Positions 32,201 to 40,255 of a stretch of DNA of 64,000 nt are shown here, in pieces. Source of the DNA: Mucilaginibacter rigui. Lineage in GTDB: Bacteria > Bacteroidota > Bacteroidia > Sphingobacteriales > Sphingobacteriaceae. The notes beneath the pieces are model-generated. The model saw nothing but the letters and a program-made list of their open reading frames with translations, was not told where the DNA came from and did no database searches. The stretch covers positions 1,116,001 through 1,180,000 of the forward strand of contig NZ_JACWMW010000001.1 of assembly GCF_014773275.1 (NCBI RefSeq), written 5' to 3'. The translations under genes and the position numbers were made by a program. The number at the start of each line of letters is the position of its first letter. The stretch's first letter is position 1.

Positions 32201-32386
32201 CGCTTATTACAGGGTAAAGTATTTAAGAGCATAAGGGTTTACGGGCAGGTTAGAAATGCTTTCACCTTTACAAAATACTCTGGCTTTGATCCCGAAATAG
32301 GGGGTGGGGTGTTTGATACAGGTGTTGACCGTGGTGCATATCCGCAACCAAGAGTATATACCATGGGACTTGACATTAAATTATAA
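29264..32386 (+). CDS. SusC/RagA TonB-dependent transporter (beta-glucan locus)
   Basis: 1040 residues. Signal peptide (about 1-25, ending GHAQ), carboxypeptidase-regulatory-like domain (about 30-105, SLPGASVTVKGTTTGVVTDV), plug starting at EVVVIGYGTQK (about 110) with VLKDASATAIYGVKGGNGVI (about 210-230), then the barrel. There is no STN domain, so it should not signal to an anti-sigma factor; this fits control by the divergent LuxR-type sensor instead. SusD follows after 19 bp. The glycan is inferred from the downstream GH16 enzymes, which cut beta-1,3- or mixed-linkage glucans. The 203-bp upstream region contains several CCAATT repeats, but I could not define a promoter. Confidence 0.95.
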   Translation: MQLRLKFFVGIALLLCFISQAGHAQSLRITGKVTQKSDGQSLPGASVTVKGTTTGVVTDVNGNYTLSIPQGGGTIAVTFVGMTTIERKITQAGEQNFALEDNMNNALNEVVVIGYGTQKVTKVSGAISTVKSSDIQKQNPVRAEEAIQGRAAGVTVVQSGTPGSTPTVVIRGINSYSGAGALVVIDGVMQGLSDMNAVNPADIESISVLKDASATAIYGVKGGNGVIVVTTKTGRKNMKTELTVNSSYGVQEIARYIPVLNATEYGAMVNEGSVISGGPVIFPDLSVLGVGTNWQKEVFKTAPLQQHNIGVRGGSETVTYFLAGGYTSQGGIVGGSDKSRFDRGNFTANLDFQLTPKLKFILNTTGVILNSKGIQENSFNSVIGSALNFDPTVPVYNTENTVGKYGYSNLILSEVYNPLTKLDNTYNKSLGNKLYGKFEMQYDILKNLKLTSRFGYTKYDANSKSFTPLVFYGPLNVDNSMNADGSTVLDKHNSVNQDKISNFNYTWETYANYNFKVAQDHNFETVLGFSMAKTSGNAAGANRQDVPFNSWTFADYSAATGTNTATNPSASGGYYYQYFSRNLSYFARLNYDYKERYLASFTARRDGSTAFGEDRKFANFYSGSVGWVASKESFFNVSAIDFLKIRGSYGTVGSDITPTQAASIVTGGPDYGPTANSNGYNFNNVFYPGSTLGSTVNPLLGWETQKQANFGFDITMLNGKLNITADYYEKRVSGLIFQPGRALVTGTIPLPDGNIGSTKNSGLDVTIGYNEKIGNSFTLGNTFTVTTVKSLVTATNSDGTAKIFGGSYFNGQSQQVTVFEKGQAPGYFYGYKTDGLFQNTADVAAWATQPGAKPGDIRFVDVNKDGVINADDRTNIGNPFPKVTLGWTLTMSYKNFDFNAFTYASIGNDIYRAYERNGNYTNKYRGVLARWTGEGTTNDARYPRYTFTDDNSNIRASDRYVEDGTFVKVKNIQLGYTLPRLLQGKVFKSIRVYGQVRNAFTFTKYSGFDPEIGGGVFDTGVDRGAYPQPRVYTMGLDIKL

Positions 32387-32405
32387 TTCATTAAAAGATA
32401 TTACG

Positions 32406-33917
32406 ATGAATAAAAGATATATAAAGCTAATTGGCTTGGTTATGTTAATAACCACATTTACAGGATGTAAAAAATGGATTGAAAGTAACCCTCACGATCG
32501 TTTTGTGGTTACCGACCTTGATTATCTGAAGTCTGAAAGTGATTACCGTACCATGGCTATCAGCGTTTATTCGCCGCTGCAATGGTTAAACCAGGTAGTT
32601 GTGATAGGCGATATTGCATCAGATAATTCGGTTGCAGGTGGCGAAAGCGCATCAGATGTTTTACCTCTGCAGCAAATTGATGATTTTACACTAACATCAA
32701 CAAATTCAACACTGTACGATCTGTGGCAGGTAGCTTATGAAGGTGTTAACCGCTCTAATTATCTTATACAATATAAAGAGAAAAATAAAGCAGGCGAAAC
32801 GGTTGACTTTAATGGCAAAGATGCCCTTTACGGTGAAATATACTTTTTACGTGCTTACTATTATTTTACGCTGGTAAAAATGTGGGGCGATGTGCCGTTG
32901 TTTACCAATGGCCGCTTTGACAATAACGACGCGAAATCATTAAAACGAGCACCTAAAGCCGAGGTTTATGCACAAATTGAAACCGACCTTAAGGCAGCTA
33001 TAGCGGCTTTACCGGTAAATCAGGATCAAAAAGGCAGGGTAACCAAATATGCGGCACAAGCATTATTAGGTAAGGTTTATTTGTATGAAAACAAATTTAA
33101 CGATGCCGATGCCGTACTTGAGCCAATTATTACCTCAAACGCATTCTCATTGGTGAGCGATTATGCCTCTATCTATCTGGCTGCGGGCGAGAACGGCCCC
33201 GAGTCGGTTTTTGAGATCCAGTACACTAACGGTTCGCCATATTACAACTGGGGCGGGGCAACCCGTGGCCAGGGTAATTATGCGGTACAGCAAAACGGTA
33301 TAAGGGGTATAAATGGTAGTGCCGCCATGCCTTATGCTGCAGGCTGGAGCACTAACCTTCCAACCCAAAACCTGGCCGCTGCATACGCTGCGGGCGATCA
33401 GCGTAAAGCTATCACAGCGTTTGATATTGAAGCTTATAAAACAGCCCATCCCGAGTATGGTATTACATACCAGGTAGCTCCTTACAAAAACACCGGTTTA
33501 TATAACGGTAAGTATTTGCCGCGCAAAGGCGAAACATCCGGCCAGGTTGAGTTGAACTACCTGAACAATTTTAGGGTTTTAAGATACGCTGAAGTGTTAT
33601 TGATGGCTGCCGAAGCAAATAACAGGTCAACCACCCCTAATGACCTTAAAGCGCAGGATTACCTGAACCGCGTACGTGCCCGTGCATTCGGAGACGATAC
33701 ACATAAGGTAACAGCTACAGGCAATACGTTGAAACAAGCAATATGGGACGAACGCCGCTTAGAACTTGCTATGGACGGCGACCGCTTTTTTGACCTCGTA
33801 AGAACAGGGCAGGCTGCCACAAAGCTTACAGGCTTTGTAGCAGGCAAACACGAGGTTTTCCCTATACCACAGGAAGAAATAAACGTTACAGGCATACCAC
33901 AAAACACCGGATACTAA
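32406..33917 (+). CDS. SusD/RagB-family lipoprotein (beta-glucan locus)
   Basis: 503 residues from the ATG at 32406. An in-frame start further upstream at 32304 would run through the end of susC and hide the signal sequence, so it was rejected. The lipoprotein signal ends TTFTGCKK (Cys21). The SusD N-terminal helical domain has LRAYYYFTLVKMWGDVPLF and the C-terminal domain has DERRLELAMDGDRFFDLVRTG. It should sit on the surface over the SusC barrel and bind glucan chains. Spacing to susC is 19 bp and to the next lipoprotein gene 19 bp, so this is one operon. Confidence 0.95.
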   Translation: MNKRYIKLIGLVMLITTFTGCKKWIESNPHDRFVVTDLDYLKSESDYRTMAISVYSPLQWLNQVVVIGDIASDNSVAGGESASDVLPLQQIDDFTLTSTNSTLYDLWQVAYEGVNRSNYLIQYKEKNKAGETVDFNGKDALYGEIYFLRAYYYFTLVKMWGDVPLFTNGRFDNNDAKSLKRAPKAEVYAQIETDLKAAIAALPVNQDQKGRVTKYAAQALLGKVYLYENKFNDADAVLEPIITSNAFSLVSDYASIYLAAGENGPESVFEIQYTNGSPYYNWGGATRGQGNYAVQQNGIRGINGSAAMPYAAGWSTNLPTQNLAAAYAAGDQRKAITAFDIEAYKTAHPEYGITYQVAPYKNTGLYNGKYLPRKGETSGQVELNYLNNFRVLRYAEVLLMAAEANNRSTTPNDLKAQDYLNRVRARAFGDDTHKVTATGNTLKQAIWDERRLELAMDGDRFFDLVRTGQAATKLTGFVAGKHEVFPIPQEEINVTGIPQNTGY

Positions 33918-33936
33918 TTCATAAAATAACAAGATC

Positions 33937-36027
33937 ATGAATGCGAAAAAATATTTTTTGAGTATAACCTTGCTACTGGCTGTTATTGCGGGCTGTAAAA
34001 AGGAATCATTTGACGATACATCGTTTGTTAACAGCGGTGTATCTGAGCCGGCAAAGCTGTCGGTATTATTTAATATTACACAGGATAACACGGGCCTGGT
34101 TACCATTTTCCCTTCGGGCGAAGGTGCAACCATATATGATGTTTACTACGGAGATGGCACAGAAAGCTTTGTTAAAGTTGGCGCCGGTAAAAACACACAG
34201 CATACCTACAAGGAGGGTGTTTATACGGTAAAGATAGTGGCCCACGGAATTAACGGGAAAACAACCGAATTAAGCCAGGGGCTTACCGTATCATTTAAGG
34301 CCCCTGAAAATTTAAAAACTACAGTTACCACCAATGGCTTAACAATTAATGTTGGCGCCACTGCTGATTATGAAACCATGTTTCATGTATATTACGGTGA
34401 TGAAACAACAAGCAACCCCGAGCCTTATGATTCATTCCTGGAAGCACAAACAGCTACACATACGTACGCAAGCGCAGGTAGCTATGTGGTAAGGGTGGTT
34501 GCATTAAGCGGCGGTATTGCAACAACTAAACACGAGGAAACTATTAAAGTAGGCAAACAAATAGACTTGCCTTTAACTTTTGATGACCCTAATTATGATT
34601 ACACCACCAGCGATTTTGGCGGTAACGTATCAAGTGTAGCTGCAGATCCGGCTAATGCTGCAAACAAAGTTTTAAAAGTTATTAAACCCGGTGGCGCCGA
34701 GGTTTGGGCAGGTACAACTTTAGGTACCGCTACAGGCTTTGCAAATAAAGTAGCGGTAACCGCTGCCAACTCAAAATTGACAGCGCGTGTTTATTCACCT
34801 GCTGCCGGTTTAACTGTAAAATTAAAATTAGAAGATCATAACGACGGTACAAAGTCTGTTGAAACAGATGCAGTAACAACCGTAGCTAATGCATGGCAAA
34901 CTTTAACATTCGATTTTAATAATAATTCGGCTGGTACACCCGCTTTAAACCCGGCATTTATTTATGATAAAGCTTCAATGTTTTTTGATTTTAACGTAGG
35001 AGGCAGCGGCAAGGTGTTTTATATGGACGACCTGAAAATGACCGCCCCTATCCAAAAGATCAGCTTACCGGTTACCTTTGATGCACCAAATACAGATTAC
35101 ACCGTAATTGATTTTGGTAACAACATTACCGTTGATGCTGTTGACCCAACAAACCCGGCTAACAAAGTTAAGAAGACCACCAAACCGGGCAACGCCGAAA
35201 CCTGGGCTGGGGTTACTATTGGTACAGCGGCAGGCTTCCCAACTAAAGTGCCCATAACATCAGCCTTTGCTCAGTTAAGCCTGCGTGTGTATTCGCCTGC
35301 AGCAGGTATAACCATCAAGCTGAAGTTAGAAGACCATGCCGATAACACTAAAGCTGTTGAAACAGATGCGGTGACAACTGTTGCTAACCAATGGGAAACT
35401 TTAACTTTCAATTTCCTGAATAACTCTGCAGGTACACCGGCCTTTAACCCGGCTTATAATTACGATAAAGCTTCCGTGTTTTTCGACTTTAACGTAGGCG
35501 GTTCTGGTAAAGTGTTTTACTGGGATGATCTGAAATTGGTACCCGCACCATCATCTGTATTAGGTATCCCGCTTGATTTTCAATCAACAACCCTAAACTA
35601 TGCCTTTACCGATTTTGATGGCGGCGCGGTAACCATCGTAAACAACCCCAATGCTTCTGGTATTAATACCAGCACCAAGGTTGCCAAAATGGTTAAAAAC
35701 CCCGGTGCTACTTATGGCGGAAGTTTCCTTGCGTTGGATAACCCGATAGATTTTTCTACCAAAAAAACCTTTAAAATGAAGGTGTACTCGCCAAGGGTGG
35801 GTGCTAAGGTATTGTTAAAGGTTGAGAACCTGACCAACGGTGGTATCAGCTACGAAAAAGAGGTGCTTACTACCAAGGCAAACGAATGGGAAGAATTAAC
35901 CTTTGATTACTCCGGCATCAATACAGCAAACTCATACCAAAAGGTGGTGCTGATATTTGATAACGGTACATCGGGTGATGGTTCGGCCAATTACACATTC
36001 TATTTAGATGATATCACACTTAATTAA
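33937..36027 (+). CDS. Surface glycan-binding lipoprotein: two PKD-like domains and three tandem beta-sandwich repeats
   Basis: 696 residues. Lipoprotein signal with Cys20 (AVIAGCKK). Two PKD/Ig-like domains (about 35-120, YDVYYGDGTESF, and 122-205, HVYYGDETTSN) come before three repeats of about 160 residues starting near 208, 373 and 542. Repeats 1 and 2 are closely alike (RVYSPAAGLTVKLKLEDH against RVYSPAAGITIKLKLEDH; both have FFDFNVGGSGKVFY and a DDLK end). Repeat 3 is more distant but keeps KVYSPRVGAKVLLKVENL and FYLDDITLN. They look like carbohydrate-binding beta-sandwiches. The position after susD is that of SusE-type surface glycan-binding proteins, so I infer a multivalent glucan-binding arm. 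Binding itself is not shown by the sequence. Confidence 0.85.
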   Translation: MNAKKYFLSITLLLAVIAGCKKESFDDTSFVNSGVSEPAKLSVLFNITQDNTGLVTIFPSGEGATIYDVYYGDGTESFVKVGAGKNTQHTYKEGVYTVKIVAHGINGKTTELSQGLTVSFKAPENLKTTVTTNGLTINVGATADYETMFHVYYGDETTSNPEPYDSFLEAQTATHTYASAGSYVVRVVALSGGIATTKHEETIKVGKQIDLPLTFDDPNYDYTTSDFGGNVSSVAADPANAANKVLKVIKPGGAEVWAGTTLGTATGFANKVAVTAANSKLTARVYSPAAGLTVKLKLEDHNDGTKSVETDAVTTVANAWQTLTFDFNNNSAGTPALNPAFIYDKASMFFDFNVGGSGKVFYMDDLKMTAPIQKISLPVTFDAPNTDYTVIDFGNNITVDAVDPTNPANKVKKTTKPGNAETWAGVTIGTAAGFPTKVPITSAFAQLSLRVYSPAAGITIKLKLEDHADNTKAVETDAVTTVANQWETLTFNFLNNSAGTPAFNPAYNYDKASVFFDFNVGGSGKVFYWDDLKLVPAPSSVLGIPLDFQSTTLNYAFTDFDGGAVTIVNNPNASGINTSTKVAKMVKNPGATYGGSFLALDNPIDFSTKKTFKMKVYSPRVGAKVLLKVENLTNGGISYEKEVLTTKANEWEELTFDYSGINTANSYQKVVLIFDNGTSGDGSANYTFYLDDITLN
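34558..36024 (+). repeat. Three tandem coding repeats of about 490-500 bp
   Basis: Repeat units start near 34558, 35056 and 35563. Units 1 and 2 remain similar at the protein level over their whole length, which suggests a fairly recent duplication. Unit 3 has diverged strongly. They encode the three beta-sandwich domains of the 33937-36027 lipoprotein. Confidence 0.8.
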
Positions 36028-36038
36028 TTTATAGAGCG

Positions 36039-36935
36039 ATGAAAATTAATATAAAAGCATTAATAACCATCTGTTTGGCAGCCGTTATAATTGTAATAGG
36101 CTGTAAAAAGCAAGAGTATACCTTTGGTAAAATAGTTACCCCGAAGGATTTAACCCTGTCGACCGTTATTGAAGGTGCAGATGCGGCAAACCCTGCCGGG
36201 GCAGGTTCTGGTAACGTTACCATTAAAACATCGGCCACCGGCGCCATTTCGTACAAAATAGATTTTGGCGATGGTAACACCAAAATAGTAAGCGAAGGCG
36301 AATTGGTACACAAATACACCAACCCGGGCACTTCTGATTACACTATTGTAGTGAGTGCTATAGGAACCGGTGGTGTAACCACAACTACAACACAAAAGAT
36401 CACCGTGTTTGTGGCGTTCGAAATCCCGGCAGCAATTATGAAAAATCTTACAAATGGCAGTTCGCAAACATGGGTTATAGATCGTAAAACACCCGGCCAT
36501 GTAGGTGTAGGCCCTCTTGATACTTATACATCAACCTATTACAGCGCACAGCCTGACGAACGCGCTGAATGCTTATATGATGATGAGATAACCTTTACCA
36601 AGGATGGAAGCAGCATAAATATGACGATAAACAATAAAGGGCAATCGTTTTTCACAGCAGCCGCCACCGCTTTCTATGGTAAATCAGGAGGAGATAATTG
36701 TTATGACCTTGACGTTACCGGCGTTAAAAAGCTTGCCTTTATGGATGCCACATCCGGTTCAACTTCGGCAAACTCTACACGCATACAATTTACAGTGCCG
36801 GGTAACGGGCTTATAGCATTTGGTACTGGTGGTACTACTTACGAGCTTATGGAGCTTACTGCTACAAATATTACCGTACGTAGTATTGGTATTGACGGCC
36901 TTGCATGGTATCAGAAATTTAAACTTAAACCATAA
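36039..36935 (+). CDS. PKD-domain lipoprotein of the beta-glucan locus (SusE/F-like position)
   Basis: 298 residues. Lipoprotein signal with Cys22 (IIVIGCKK). A PKD/Ig-like domain (about 35-125) carries ISYKIDFGDGNTKIVSEGEL and HKYTNPGTSDYTIVV, a pattern shared with the N-terminal part of the following GH16 protein. The C-terminal part (about 130-298) starts MKNLTNGSSQTWVIDRKTPG and has no catalytic motif that I know. Similar proteins are often encoded beside laminarin-degrading GH16 genes, so a surface binding role is likely. It is 11 bp after the previous gene and 5 bp before the GH16 gene. Confidence 0.75.
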   Translation: MKINIKALITICLAAVIIVIGCKKQEYTFGKIVTPKDLTLSTVIEGADAANPAGAGSGNVTIKTSATGAISYKIDFGDGNTKIVSEGELVHKYTNPGTSDYTIVVSAIGTGGVTTTTTQKITVFVAFEIPAAIMKNLTNGSSQTWVIDRKTPGHVGVGPLDTYTSTYYSAQPDERAECLYDDEITFTKDGSSINMTINNKGQSFFTAAATAFYGKSGGDNCYDLDVTGVKKLAFMDATSGSTSANSTRIQFTVPGNGLIAFGTGGTTYELMELTATNITVRSIGIDGLAWYQKFKLKP

Positions 36936-36940
36936 TAAGC

Positions 36941-37975
36941 ATGAAACACACACATAAATATATACTGATAGCACTGGTGGCATTGTTTGCCGGCTGCAGT
37001 AAAAAAAACGATGGGGCGAATAATATAGCAGATAAGCCCGCTAACATTGTTATAACCCCTACGGTAAGTGCAGATAACAGTGGCACAGTAACCTTTGCCG
37101 TAACAGCAGACAACGCGATATCTTACGAGTTTGATTTTGGTAACGGTGTTTTCCAGAACAGTACAGACGGTAAGGTGACGTACAAGTACCCGGTAGCGGG
37201 TACTTATACCGTAAAAGTTACAGCTAAAAGCCAAAGCGGCAAAATAACTGTAAAAACAATACAGGTAAATGTGTCTGCAGCCGAAGCCCTAATTTGGTCG
37301 GATGAGTTTACTACTGCCGGTGCGCCCGATCCGGGTAAATGGGGATATGATCTTGGCAATAACAACGGCTGGGGTAATAACGAGCTGGAGTACTATACCA
37401 ACCGCACAGATAACGCGGTGGTAAGTAACGGTACTTTAAAAATAAACCTTAAAAAAGAAGATTACAACGGTTTTGGTTATACCTCAGCCAGGCTTTTAAC
37501 CAAAGGTAAGTTCAATTTTAAATATGGCCGCGTAGAAGTTAAAGCAAAGTTGCCTACCGGTGTGGGCACATGGCCGGCAATATGGGCGCTTGGCAGTAAT
37601 GTTGATACTACACCATGGCCTGCCTGTGGCGAGATAGATATTATGGAGCATGTGGGTAAACAGCAAAACACCATATTCTCTACCATGCACTATCCTGGCC
37701 ACTATGGCGGCGGGGGTGTAGGGGGCACTACCCAAAACCCTACTGCTTCAACAGAATTCCATGTTTACAGTCTGGATTGGACGCCGGCAACTTTGAAGTT
37801 CGCTATTGACGGTGTTGTATATTATACGTTCCCGAATAGTGCCGACCTGCCATTTAACAACAATTTCTTCCTGATACTTAACGTAGCAATGGGAGGTAAT
37901 TTCGGCGGCCCGGCGGTCGACCCTAATTTTACCAGCAGTACGATGGAGGTAGATTACGTACGCGTATATAAATAA
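36941..37975 (+). CDS. GH16 endo-beta-glucanase lipoprotein with PKD domain (laminarinase type)
   Basis: 344 residues. Lipoprotein signal with Cys19 (LFAGCSKK), a PKD-like domain (about 28-115, ISYEFDFGNGVF) and a GH16 jelly roll (about 118-344). The catalytic motif is E231-I-D233-I-M-E236 (GEIDIMEHVG), with E231 as nucleophile and E236 as acid/base. WSDEFTTAGAPDPGKWGYDL and NNELEYYTNR at the domain start, and the form of the motif with Met before the second Glu, fit the laminarinase branch (endo-beta-1,3- or 1,3-1,4-glucanase). As a surface lipoprotein it would cut long glucan outside the cell for SusC/D. A perfect palindrome follows the stop. Confidence 0.92.
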   Translation: MKHTHKYILIALVALFAGCSKKNDGANNIADKPANIVITPTVSADNSGTVTFAVTADNAISYEFDFGNGVFQNSTDGKVTYKYPVAGTYTVKVTAKSQSGKITVKTIQVNVSAAEALIWSDEFTTAGAPDPGKWGYDLGNNNGWGNNELEYYTNRTDNAVVSNGTLKINLKKEDYNGFGYTSARLLTKGKFNFKYGRVEVKAKLPTGVGTWPAIWALGSNVDTTPWPACGEIDIMEHVGKQQNTIFSTMHYPGHYGGGGVGGTTQNPTASTEFHVYSLDWTPATLKFAIDGVVYYTFPNSADLPFNNNFFLILNVAMGGNFGGPAVDPNFTSSTMEVDYVRVYK

Positions 37976-37986
37976 TCAAAATTAAA

Positions 37987-38018
37987 GTTAAACGCCATTT
38001 AATTAAATGGCGTTTAAC
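37987..38018 (+). terminator. 32-bp perfect palindrome between the two GH16 genes
   Basis: Each 16-base half is exactly complementary to the other (half-site GTTAAACGCCATTTAA). It lies 11 bp after the first GH16 stop and 26 bp before the second GH16 start, and TTATTAAAAAAT follows. A terminator or mRNA-stabilising hairpin is likely; a protein-binding palindrome is possible. Confidence 0.65.
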
Positions 38019-38044
38019 TTATTAAAAAATCCCCTAATTATATT

Positions 38045-38908
38045 ATGCTTTATAAAAAGTGTATTTATGTGGCTGCTGTTGCGGCTGCAATAACTATAAG
38101 TACGTCCTGCTCATCTGTCAAAAAAAGTTCGGCTACAGGGTATGCCAAAGGTGATGTGGTTTTTTTTGATGATTTTTCAGGCACCCACCTTGATCGTAAT
38201 AAATGGACCCCGGAAGTGCCCGGTTTTAACGGGAATAACGAGCTGCAAACTTATGTAGACTCATCATCTGTAATGTACCTCGAGGATGGCCTATTGGTGT
38301 TAAAGCCCAAATACTTGCCTAAGTTTAAAAATGTTGAGGGCAGGGAGTACGATTTTATTTCGGCCAGGATAAACACCCGCGGCAAATTTGATTTTACTTA
38401 CGGTACGGCCGAGGCCAGGATAAAAGTTACGGCGGGCGAAGGTTTATGGCCTGCCTGGTGGATGCTGGGGAACGGTGCATGGCCTGATGCGGGAGAAATT
38501 GATATTATGGAATATGTAGGCGAGCCCGACTGGATAAGCGCGGCAGTACACGGCCCGGGTTACAGCGGCGAAACGCCTTTTGTAAACCGTTTATATTTTG
38601 ATAAAGAGCACGATGCTACCCAATGGCATGTTTACGCTGTTGATTGGTCGCCCGAGGGGCTTGTATTTAAATACGATGGTGCACCCATGTTTCGCGTAAC
38701 CCGCAAAATGGCCGAGCATTACGGCAAATGGATATTTGATAATAAGCAGTACCTGATACTTAACTATGCCCTTGGCGGTGGTTACCCGGCTAAGATAAAT
38801 GGCATAAAGCAACCTTATTATGGCTTGCCCGAAAGCTCTGTTAATATGGTGAAAAACGGTGAAGCCAAAATGTGGGTAGACTGGGTTAAGGTGACTAAAA
38901 CCAGGTGA
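38045..38908 (+). CDS. GH16 endo-beta-glucanase, single-domain lipoprotein
   Basis: 287 residues. Lipoprotein signal with Cys22 (ISTSCSS), then a GH16 jelly roll from about residue 38 (VFFDDFSGTHLDRNKW). The catalytic motif is E151-I-D153-I-M-E156 (GEIDIMEYVG), and NGNNELQTYVD is another family mark. It lacks the PKD domain of its neighbour and is clearly diverged from it, so the two probably cut different linkages or chain lengths rather than being recent duplicates. The surrounding SusCD and binding proteins suggest beta-1,3-glucan (laminarin, callose or fungal glucan). A long hairpin follows and ends the locus. Confidence 0.92.
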   Translation: MLYKKCIYVAAVAAAITISTSCSSVKKSSATGYAKGDVVFFDDFSGTHLDRNKWTPEVPGFNGNNELQTYVDSSSVMYLEDGLLVLKPKYLPKFKNVEGREYDFISARINTRGKFDFTYGTAEARIKVTAGEGLWPAWWMLGNGAWPDAGEIDIMEYVGEPDWISAAVHGPGYSGETPFVNRLYFDKEHDATQWHVYAVDWSPEGLVFKYDGAPMFRVTRKMAEHYGKWIFDNKQYLILNYALGGGYPAKINGIKQPYYGLPESSVNMVKNGEAKMWVDWVKVTKTR

Positions 38909-38929
38909 TATAAGTTAATAAACATTGAT

Positions 38930-38969
38930 AATTTAAGGCCTGTAATTGATCAATTACGGGCCTTAAATT
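38930..38969 (+). terminator. Long hairpin terminator at the end of the beta-glucan locus
   Basis: Twenty-bp arms, complementary throughout with one T-G wobble (AATTTAAGGCC, T, GTAATTGA in the left arm), with essentially no loop spacer. A T-rich stretch (TTTTAAAAG) follows. It lies 21 bp after the last GH16 stop. Confidence 0.8.
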
Positions 38970-39439
38970 TTAAAAGCTGTTTGTAAAATACCCTGTATGT
39001 GAAAAGGTATTACTTTTAGATAAATAAAGTTGGTTTTGTTTATAGTTGCCAATAGGCTGGAAGCCTGTTCCGGTTTTGGTTCCATTCGGAAAAAAATGGA
39101 ACAGGTTTAAATTTATAATTATTTGTAAACAGGTATTTATATTTAATCAATTTTCCCTTTTACAGCTTTCCTGCTTCCTGAAAAGGCCGTTTCAAGGCCT
39201 AAAAAAGGTGAATAAAAGCGTTATTTTGCCACTTTTTTACCCATATTTTGGTTGCATTTTTGGGCCAGTTATTATAAAATAGATTTTAAATTAATAATTC
39301 GATATTAAACAATTAGTTAGCTAAATATATCTCAAGTATTTATTGAAATACTGATAGCTCGTAAAATGGTAAATTTCTCGTTGTCAATATGTTCCGTTGT
39401 TCTATTCTCTCGTTTTAAAATGGAACAAACGGGTTAAGC
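38970..39439. other. 470-bp spacer between convergent units; overlapping inverted repeats
   Basis: No convincing gene; a 78-codon frame at 39046-39282 looks like chance. Near 39064-39105, CCTGTTCC pairs with GGAACAGG, while GTTCCATT (39079-39086) pairs with AATGGAAC (39095-39102). The two pairings share bases, so they exclude each other. A bulged inverted repeat lies at about 39390-39432, just past the 3' end of the minus-strand esterase, and could help end that transcript. Confidence 0.45.
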
Positions 39440-40120
39440 TTACTTTTTTTGCAGAGCCTGTGCTATCGCTCTTTTAGCTAAAGGCTCCATCATTTTATAA
39501 CCTTCAAGGTTAGGGTGTACACCATCTTTTGATAGTGCTAAAGGCAGTGCCCTTTTATTATCGGCCATAGCGGTGAAGTAATCAAGATAAACCATGTTGT
39601 TCTTTTTGGCATAGTTTAACAGCATTTCATTTAGGGTTTTAACCTTCTCTACCGGGTTTATAGCAGGCCGCCACGGGAACGCCGCCGCAGGCAATACCGA
39701 TGATATCACCACTTTAATATTATTGGCTTTAGCCAATTCGGCCATCGAGAAAATATTACCTGCAACATCCTCCAGTTTTGATGGGCCGTTGTTTTCAGCT
39801 ATATCGTTGATGCCTGCAAGTATCACTACCACAGCCGGTTTTAGGTTGATCACGTCCTCGCGGAAACGCAATAGCATTTGCCCTGTGGTTTGGCCGCTTA
39901 TGCCGCGGTCGTAATAATTATTGCTTTTAAAAAAAGTCGAATCGTTATTGATCCAGAAATCGGTGATCGAATCTCCCATATAAACAACCCTTTTCTCACC
40001 TTTTGCAGGTGATTTTACGGCTTTGTTGGCTTCTTCATATCTTTTTATGTTTGGCCAGTCCTGCGCACCGGCAGTAAGGCTTAATAGCAATAATGTAGTA
40101 GTATAAATAGCGTTTTTCAT
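39440..40120 (-). CDS. Secreted SGNH/GDSL-family hydrolase
   Basis: 226 residues from the ATG at 40120, chosen because it starts directly before the signal peptide (MKNAIYTTTLLLLSLTAGAQ); a start 15 codons upstream would bury the signal. SGNH blocks: catalytic S51 in VVYMGDSITD, Gly in RGISGQTTGQML, Asn in LAGINDIAENN, and the D199/H202 pair in KDGVHPN. This form is typical of Bacteroidota periplasmic acyl- or acetyl-esterases (rhamnogalacturonan-acetylesterase or platelet-activating-factor acetylhydrolase-like). It is divergent from the GH36-like gene, so the two may be expressed together to treat an acetylated glycan. The substrate is unknown. Confidence 0.88.
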   Translation of the reverse strand: MKNAIYTTTLLLLSLTAGAQDWPNIKRYEEANKAVKSPAKGEKRVVYMGDSITDFWINNDSTFFKSNNYYDRGISGQTTGQMLLRFREDVINLKPAVVVILAGINDIAENNGPSKLEDVAGNIFSMAELAKANNIKVVISSVLPAAAFPWRPAINPVEKVKTLNEMLLNYAKKNNMVYLDYFTAMADNKRALPLALSKDGVHPNLEGYKMMEPLAKRAIAQALQKK

Positions 40121-40205
40121 AAGGTGCAATTTATAAAAAAATACTTCCGGCACTAATTGCAGCATTATATTTTTTATGCAAAGGTTACTTAACCCGGTTT
40201 ATTGG

Positions 40206-40236
40206 TTTGTATAAAACTTTGTAATTGCTACTTTTA
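40206..40236 (+). promoter_or_regulatory. Likely Bacteroidota-type promoter of the GH36-like gene
   Basis: TTTG at 40206-40209, a 19-bp spacer, and TACTTTTA at 40229-40236, against the phylum consensus TTTG - 19-21 bp - TAnnTTTG (one mismatch). A start of transcription about 5 bp on would give a short leader before the ATG at 40256. Confidence 0.5.
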
Positions 40237-40255
40237 GCCATCATATTAAATACCC

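Noticed and set aside
32304..32405. Upstream extension of the second SusD start into susC
   Set aside because: It would overlap susC by 83 bp and place a lipoprotein signal 34 residues inside the protein; the ATG at 32406 starts directly at the signal.
34558..36024. Possible CRISPR-like or satellite repeat
   Set aside because: The repeats are in frame, about 490 bp long and encode protein domains; there are no short repeats with spacers anywhere in the window.
39046..39282. 78-codon plus-strand reading frame in the spacer after the GH16 genes
   Set aside because: Low-complexity hydrophobic composition, no signal or domain, overlaps inverted repeats, and no promoter or neighbour supports it.
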